Source: Ichthyophonus hoferi
Lineage: Eukaryota > Opisthokonta > Ichthyosporea > Ichthyophonida > Ichthyophonidae
Assembly (NCBI GenBank): GCA_002751075.1
Contig: NAOQ01000021.1
Span: 29,746-57,141, forward strand
Reading direction: 5' to 3'
Length of the DNA: 27,396 nucleotides
In this document: piece after piece, positions 20,901 to 27,396 of the stretch
Numbering within the stretch: the first letter of the stretch is position 1
Layout of the letters: each line of letters starts with the position of its first letter
Program-made: the position numbers and the translations under genes
The notes under the pieces: model-generated
Seen by the model: only the letters and a program-made list of their open reading frames with translations
What the model was told of the DNA's origin: nothing
Databases searched by the model: none

Positions 20901-23045
20901 TCTGCAGGCTTATACGTAAACCGTAATTTTAATTTTAACTATAATGCAACGAGTTTAGATTTGAGAAGGTAGATTCACTATCTCTGTTCTTTTGACTCTG
21001 AAATGCACGTTCCTATTCCACATTACACTTTGAGAATCCTTTTTGATACTTGCAAAGTATTCCAGGTCATGGAATATCTATTACTGAAATCCCCATGAAA
21101 TAATTGTCCTATGGTGTCTTTCTCAATGGCCTTGTCAATCTTGATAGCCGAGCAAGAAGTTTCTCATGCAGCAATTTCCAAGTAACAAATGAAATCCTGA
21201 GGCCATTTAGTTTGTACGCATTGCTTCTTAGAAACAGACTTGTCTTTCCACTGGTCTTTTCACTTATTCATGGTTGCCCTGGTGTGTCCTCCTCTCACTG
21301 GGTGATAGCCATGGTGCTCTGGTGAATATGATTTAGGTTTCCATCAATAGCCTCTGCCAAGCGACAGTTATTGTCCTCAATTGGATACTATTGAAGTAGT
21401 CTGTGTGTTCACATTCTTGCTCATCCTGCATAATAAAAGCTACTGCCGCTACATTGACTGATGGTGGAATCTTGACCCATTTGTTTTGACAGCTTTGTGT
21501 CATGGCTTTTGGAAGATGGCTGATAGTTACAAAGGAGTTGTTCTTGCTTCTTGTTCTTACTGGCTAGATGATTTCCCTTATCATTCACTCATTTTATAAT
21601 CCTGTCAAATGAGGTGGATTCAAATTCCTTGTGCTCCAATTTGTAGCAAGCAAAGCATTACAAAGTTTTTTCAGACACTGCCTCATCTGGTAGAACATGT
21701 ATAATTTCCCAATCCTTCCTCTGTGGTCCTTGCTGCTTGATAATCCCTTTCAAGGATTTAATAGAATGCAGAACTGCTGGACTATTTCATTGGCCCCTAT
21801 CGGAATTTGAAACACTGTTTTTCTTATTGACAAAGATGTTGAAAGTAAACATTCTATCAAAATACCATGCCGCAGATAGTCTAATTAAGCTAATTTGGTT
21901 CTGGATCTTTCCATATGGTCAAGAACCATCTATACATACAGACACAACCTTAAGCAGAGGTACTCTGGGTCTTCCCAGATATGTCAGCAGCACACTGCCA
22001 TTGAGTCACCAGCATTGTTTCTTGTTTTGGATCTTTCTATAGCTTCAACCAAAGGGAGAGTATTGTAACTGTTTTCTCAAAGAATACATGGCACCCTGGA
22101 CCAGCTGACTAACAATGGGACTATGATATAATTGATCCAAATTAGCCAAATTAGATCAATTCCTCATCTAAATCAATGATCTGTCAATACATATCACTCT
22201 AGAGGCAAATGTTTTGCCAAATATGGTTACCAGATAAAAAGTCATCCAAATATGGTGTGTTTCAGATAAATTGGACGATCTAGATCAAGGACCTTAGTGG
22301 ACTTCACTGGTTTCCTCAAAAGGTAACAACCAATAAGGATCTATATAACCATTAAAATATAAACCAAAATATAAAATATTGAGTATAGCTACATTAGTAC
22401 CTCCCAATAACAATGGTACTGAAATCTTGAAAATTATAGAAAGACTAAACGTGCTAATAAATAAACACACATGACTCCCAACACAAAAAGCTTTGCATTC
22501 TTTCAATTGTTAGCAAAAGCGCTTTATATGTAATCCTTAATATTTAGGAACATTTGGCCTGTAATTTGTAACCATCATTATTTCCTATAAACTATTGCAA
22601 TGTCTAGACCTGCATTAGCACTTAATTATAGGCATCAGCATCCAGTCAAAAATATAATTTATACTAAAAGAGATAATTATTTAGTCATGCTTGATTGCAA
22701 CAGTACCTATTACATACATTCTGACTTGTTACCACTTATCACTCATTGCACAATAAGCACATATTTACCAAAATAAATTTAGGCAGAAATCCCTCATATA
22801 CCTCTCAGTGCATTTCACTCTTCTAAGAATCTGGCAATAGTATCTGCATATGCATATGCTCATATTTATTACCTTTCCCCAAGATCCATCGAGAATACAC
22901 TGGGGTTGCCCATTAACTCCATTGCAAAGCCAGGAATTTGTACCTTCACACTTAAACTAATTGGATACCCTGAGCCTATGATATAGCCCCTAGGGCCTAC
23001 CACAGTTTGCAACAAAACCATCGAGCCTTTAAGACATTCTATTGC
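20900..23045 (-). mobile_element. Fossil LTR retroelement, Ty3/gypsy-like (tentative)
   Basis: Broken, old-looking minus-strand remnant. A stretch near 22875-23040 resembles the retropepsin (protease) region. Another near 21250-21560 resembles part of an integrase core, including a YHP-type motif. The order protease then integrase on one strand fits Ty3/gypsy. The spacing is shorter than in a whole element, so the middle is reduced. There are many breaks (more than ten). No terminal repeats were identified, so the ends are approximate. The whole call rests on visual resemblance. Confidence 0.38.
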
Positions 23046-23260
23046 TAATTGTTTATCTTGATTATTATTCTTGTAAACATTGTCATTTAATAGCTTGTAT
23101 CCTTTTCAGTTCTGTTATGCACCATCTTAAGGTCCATAACACTTATACTTAACCTACATAAAATTTCGCATGCACACATAGTTACAATTACTAAAAAAAT
23201 ACACAAGTCAACCATAAATTATTGTTTTCTGTGTTGTAGTATAGCAAACCAACAGCATTA

Positions 23261-26200
23261 CTAGTCAAGTAGACCAGTAATCCCATCAATGGTGCAAGCG
23301 CACTCAAGCCATGGGTCCTGGAAAGAATAACCATTATATATGAGCTATTAGTGTTCCATAGCTTGCTTTAGGTATTGTAGACTAGAATGCCCGACCAGCT
23401 TCTGTTGTATTTCTAACCAAATCACTACACTCTACCTAGAATATATATGAGATTTTAATCAATCATGACATGAATTAGGTACATCCTATTATAATATATT
23501 AATCTATATCATACCATATCTTACTTCTTATTTTATTATACTACCTTATATCGTCCTATAATAACCCATAGCATAACCTTTCCCATATTCTAAATTAGAC
23601 TATACTGTATCATCATATCATCATATATAGTATAATCCTAACCCCATCAAAATTATAATCTATTATAACTTTTATCATAGCACAGAATAGCATATCATAT
23701 CATAACCTACACCATATCATACCATACGTTGTCATAGTCTATACCTTACCATGAAATAGGCTATATCATACCATACCATATCACCCCACTTCCTACAACA
23801 ACCTACCTTCAGTAATTCCTCAGCACTGGATCTCTTTATTGGATCTACAGCCAAACAAGACTTTAAGAAATTATTCAACTCGGGGGAACATTTCTCTGGA
23901 GACTTGAGGGCAGGTGTGCCAATGGTTGTGATCATATACAATGCCTATGGAATGGACAGGTATAACATTAATAACAGAGTAGTCCAATGTTATAGTTCAT
24001 ATTATAAGAGTTATACTGCATATATAATTGAATAATAGAAAATGAGTGAAGCAGAAAAATAACAGTAGATTATGTAATACTCGTAGAGCACCTAGAGTCA
24101 AGACACCAAATGACAAAAACGTATACAAGCCTCTTAGAAGAGGTATAAGTTCGTTAAATATTAAAATATCTTGGCAATTAGTTGACGGCTAAAATAGAGG
24201 TAGGTGCAATGTTGTGTCAATATTACATTAGACGTCTATATATATAATTAATGTGAGAAAATGATTAGCTTGTATAGGTTTTACAGCGAAAATAGTATAT
24301 TTACTAAGGCTAATAATAATAATAATAATATAATTATAATAATAATCGTAATAATAACTATAATAGTAATAGCAATAGCAATAATAATAATAATAATAAT
24401 AATATACTGTAAGTGGGGGAGAGAGGTAAAAACCTTTAATGGTTCCTCATCCATATAAGGGGGCTCTCCTTCAATAAGCTCCAATAACATCACACCTAGG
24501 CTCCAGATATCAACCTGAACAGAAGCACCATTGTAAACACAAGAACATACATGTCCACATATATATTGTACAGTTAATTGCCGCATTGCTATGTAGCAAT
24601 AAGTCGTACATTATGCTAGCTTGAATGCTCGTGTATTATAACAATTTCTAGCTTTAATTATGTATTACTATTCATCATCCAGTAATTATTAAGATTGGTA
24701 TTAATCATTACATGAAAGAAATAAAAGTAATGCATGAAGTATACTAGTAATAGAAGTCCAAAATAGAATATAGTATAATAAGTATTATTTACACACAGGT
24801 CCATAAATTGAGCTAATCACAATGTGTTATTGTTTTTCTACAACTCTAATCCACTGAACTCGTGATTATTATAGGTCATCACATTAAAGAGTATCAATGT
24901 GTACCAATAAACATCAGGTAGTAATGCATATGGTAAGGGATCTATAATTAACATTTAATACGGCTTTATGATTGGGCCAAATAAAAGATGCAAAGTTAAG
25001 ATATCCCTTACTGTGCTTGGCAAATTGATGGAACAGTAATATTTCAATAATAATAGTAACAACAATAGCCGTCATAATAATCGTAATAATAAAAATATAA
25101 AATAGTAATTAATAATAATAACAACAATAATTAATAACAGTACAATTTATTAATACCTTAGAACCATAGGCTACTTGTTTTATCACCTCAGGGGCCATCC
25201 AATAGGGTGTCCCCGCCATGGTGTAGCGTTCCTTCACCTCAGGAGTTAGCGTGGTGCAAAACCCGAAATCCGCTGAGATAAGTTAATCTGTTTTAAAATG
25301 GAGAGTAATTGGGAGATAAAAACTAACAACAAAAAATAAATAGAAACAAATTGTAAATGAGGTAGATTAATCGTAAATGAATTATAATTCATCTTCTCAA
25401 TAGGGCCAGTAATAAATGAGTGCTATATCAAAAACAACTATAAATGATATGAATGTATTTGGTAGAAGGGTTTCAGTATCTTTATTGATGACTCCCCAAT
25501 GACACACAAATCATTCACTACAACGTACAGGACATGATCATAAACCAGTCATAAGCTAGAAATATATTAATAGTGGTTAAGATACAAAGGCTTAGTTATA
25601 TAAAAGGGTAGTGAAGGAAGAAATTTAATAAAAGAATATAACAGGGGTAAGAATAAAGAATATGACGGAAAAAATAAATTAACAAATATAAAGGAAAGAG
25701 AGAGACGGAGAGGGAATGGCATACATAGTTTTATCTCTCCGGTCATGCTAATAAGGCAGTTGTCACTTTTAATATCTCTATGAATCAGACCTCTTTGATG
25801 TAAGTGGTTAATTCCTTTTAGCGTCTGTGTATAATTAAAGCACCAATGAGATATGGTGGTTATAATAGCTAAAAATAAAATATAAATCACATAAGATCTA
25901 AGATAATATAATGCAAGATAGAATAGAATAATATATATATATATATAGCAGAAAACAATATATAACAAATGATCATAGAGGATAAAATACAATACACTAG
26001 GCATATATTGTTATATAACATACCTGAAATACAATGCAATGTATACATACATATGGGAACATATACATAGCCCAATACAATATATACATACACAATGCGC
26101 CACCCACCATGTAATAACTACTATATTCCTTAATACTCATTAACACTCATTAATAACCATCCAATCACAGAGCCTTACCTGTTGAACAATACAAGCCATT

Positions 26201-27396
26201 TGTGGTTCGGTCATAGTACACATGTTCTTATCTATCACATCAGTCAGGGACCCACCCTGCATATACTCCATAACTACCTAAGAATAGGTAGGGTCATTAT
26301 TTGACTTCATTATTAGTATATATATATATGTATGTATGTATATATATAATGAGTTATTGGTTGCCTCCACTATTATATATATACATATATGTAAATTATG
26401 TAAAGGTAAATTAAAAATGATTAATTTTAAAAACCAAAAAATAACTTTACATATACTCGATAACTACCAGTATCAATGAGTTATTAATTTCTTCCACATA
26501 AATATACATATACATGTGTATGTATATATATATATATGTGCTTGCATATGTATGCATTTAAGTAAGTAAATAAGTAAGTAGGTAGGTAAGTAAGTAAGTA
26601 TGATAATATTATAGCATATATACGAGTATGTATAATACTATATATGATAGTATGGTGTATGTATGCATGTAGATGTGTAAATACATATATGTAAAGTAAG
26701 TAAAAGTATATTAAAAGTACAAATGTAAATAATAGTAATTGCACATGTAGTTATACCAAGATATAGATATAGATATAGATATAAATATATATATTCATAT
26801 ATATATACTTACCCATAAAGTGTCGTTATCAAGGAAACTATCTACGTAATTAACTATATTAGGATGATGGTTGTCACGCATTACTAGAATTTCATTGGCT
26901 ATTAGATCAATACGCTCCTGCTCGGCCAGTTTCATCTCCTTCAATGCCACCTACACCAATAGCATTGATCAATGGTCCGTTTAATTTTAATGGCAAGTGT
27001 TAACGGGCTTATATTTTTATCCCTAAAATTCGGTTGGATATGATTGGTTGATGATACACATCAAAAAAGAGTGGTAAAGAGGTAAACAAATATGTGTATA
27101 CCATTGGTAATATATATATATCCAATAGGAGGGAGTTGGTAAAGTATAAGTACTCATGATATTAGGTTAAAATATAATTACCGAAAACTAGTAAGTAGAT
27201 AGATATATACGTGCATATAATATTTCACTAAAATATAAGCACCCTATAGAAACAGACAAAATATAAGTATTCGTGATATCGGATTAATATATAATCATCC
27301 AATAGGAAAGAAGAGAAAAACATGTACTAATGATAGTAATATGAGCATAAATTCAAAAAGAATGACATTTAACCAACCAATTCGCCTTCTAGCGTC
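23261..27396 (-). CDS. PAK/Ste20-family Ser/Thr kinase, catalytic domain and C-terminus (5' end outside window)
   Basis: Exons in transcription order: 27396-27378 (partial), 26950-26813, 26277-26179, 25824-25725, 25272-25157, 24514-24434, 23944-23807 and 23317-23261 (TAG). All are in phase and give 208 residues. Visible kinase elements: the ATP-binding lysine in VALK; the helix-C glutamate in NEILVM; the PAK-type HHPNIVNY; the hinge [11 protein letters not shown]; the catalytic loop [13 protein letters not shown]; the activation segment [13 protein letters not shown] with the expected phospho-Thr; and DIWSLG and GEPPY. DFGFC and the overall match place it with p21-activated kinases, Cdc42/Rac effectors that control the cytoskeleton and polarity. 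The glycine loop and any CRIB or PH domain would lie beyond 27396. The C-terminus reads DPWLECAC where PAKs usually have HPFL. The kinase looks catalytically competent. Confidence 0.95.
23460..23800. repeat. Degenerate CATATCATACC-like array
   Basis: Imperfect ATACCATATC/TCATATCATA units filling most of the last PAK intron and ending just beside the donor after the exon at 23807. No precise period. Confidence 0.7.
24311..24405. repeat. AAT trinucleotide microsatellite, interrupted
   Basis: Long interrupted AAT array in the PAK intron, 29 bases from the donor following the exon at 24434. It creates poly-Ile/Asn false frames on both strands. Confidence 0.95.
26561..26600. repeat. GTAA tetranucleotide microsatellite
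   Basis: About ten AGTA/GGTA units in a PAK intron. On the plus strand each unit resembles a donor site, but the gene runs on the minus strand. Confidence 0.9.
26761..26785. repeat. ATATAG hexamer repeat
   Basis: Four near-perfect units of tataga-type sequence about 30 bases from the donor of the PAK exon ending at 26813. Confidence 0.85.

Noticed and set aside
20900-22100. piggyBac-type DNA transposase
   Set aside because: An initial resemblance of short segments was weaker than the protease-then-integrase order seen on the same strand, which fits a Ty3/gypsy-like fossil better. Neither is proven.
24261-24586. Frames with long Ile or Asn runs on both strands
   Set aside because: They are generated by the AAT microsatellite. 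Only the kinase exon 24434-24514 within this stretch is coding.
26484-26744. 86-codon minus-strand frame rich in Tyr, Ile and His
   Set aside because: It lies in a PAK intron over GTAA and TATG repeats; simple-sequence artefact.
1-27396. tRNA, rRNA or CRISPR array
   Set aside because: No tRNA B-box-like arrangement, no rRNA core sequence, and no direct repeats with unique spacers were seen. The tandem repeats present are microsatellites.

Overview
The window is strongly AT-rich nuclear DNA from a eukaryote. It has four recognisable protein genes. Three are built from short coding exons (50-161 bp for the complete ones) with introns of about 0.1-1.2 kb, nearly all GT-AG. There is no operon-like packing, no ribosome-binding-site pattern, and many microsatellites lie in introns. 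The gene content (a PAK/Ste20 kinase, a full-form PI31 proteasome regulator, an F-box/LRR protein and an EF-hand protein) fits a unicellular or early-diverging opisthokont, for example an early-branching fungus or a relative. This placement is an inference; I cannot name a species.

Layout, left to right. Positions 88-5727 (+) hold the last ten exons of an EF-hand calcium-binding protein whose start lies outside the window. Positions 7110-12024 (-) hold a complete eight-exon PI31 (PSMF1) gene, convergent with the first. Positions 12440-13062 hold scrambled F-box/LRR pseudogene pieces, one of them in the loop of a ~172-bp inverted repeat. Positions 14732-16405 (+) hold an intronless F-box/leucine-rich-repeat gene, the likely relative of those pieces. 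Positions 17.1-23.05 kb hold no host gene I can defend: there is one orphan coiled-coil-like exon, and towards the right a decayed minus-strand element with Ty3/gypsy-like traces. Positions 23261-27396 (-) hold most of the catalytic domain and the C-terminus of a PAK-like kinase; its 5' part is outside the window.

The genes do not form an obvious pathway. PI31 and the F-box protein both touch ubiquitin-proteasome biology (proteasome regulation; a possible SCF substrate receptor), and the EF-hand protein and PAK are signalling proteins, but the sequence gives no evidence that they work together. Exon models were built by hand: every junction in the three spliced genes keeps phase, and the joined products read as coherent family members. 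The most interesting items are the palindrome carrying F-box/LRR fragments, the easily missed last exon of PI31 hidden behind an apparent stop, microsatellites abutting splice sites, and a striking density of ATTGG/CCAAT pentamers in non-coding DNA.
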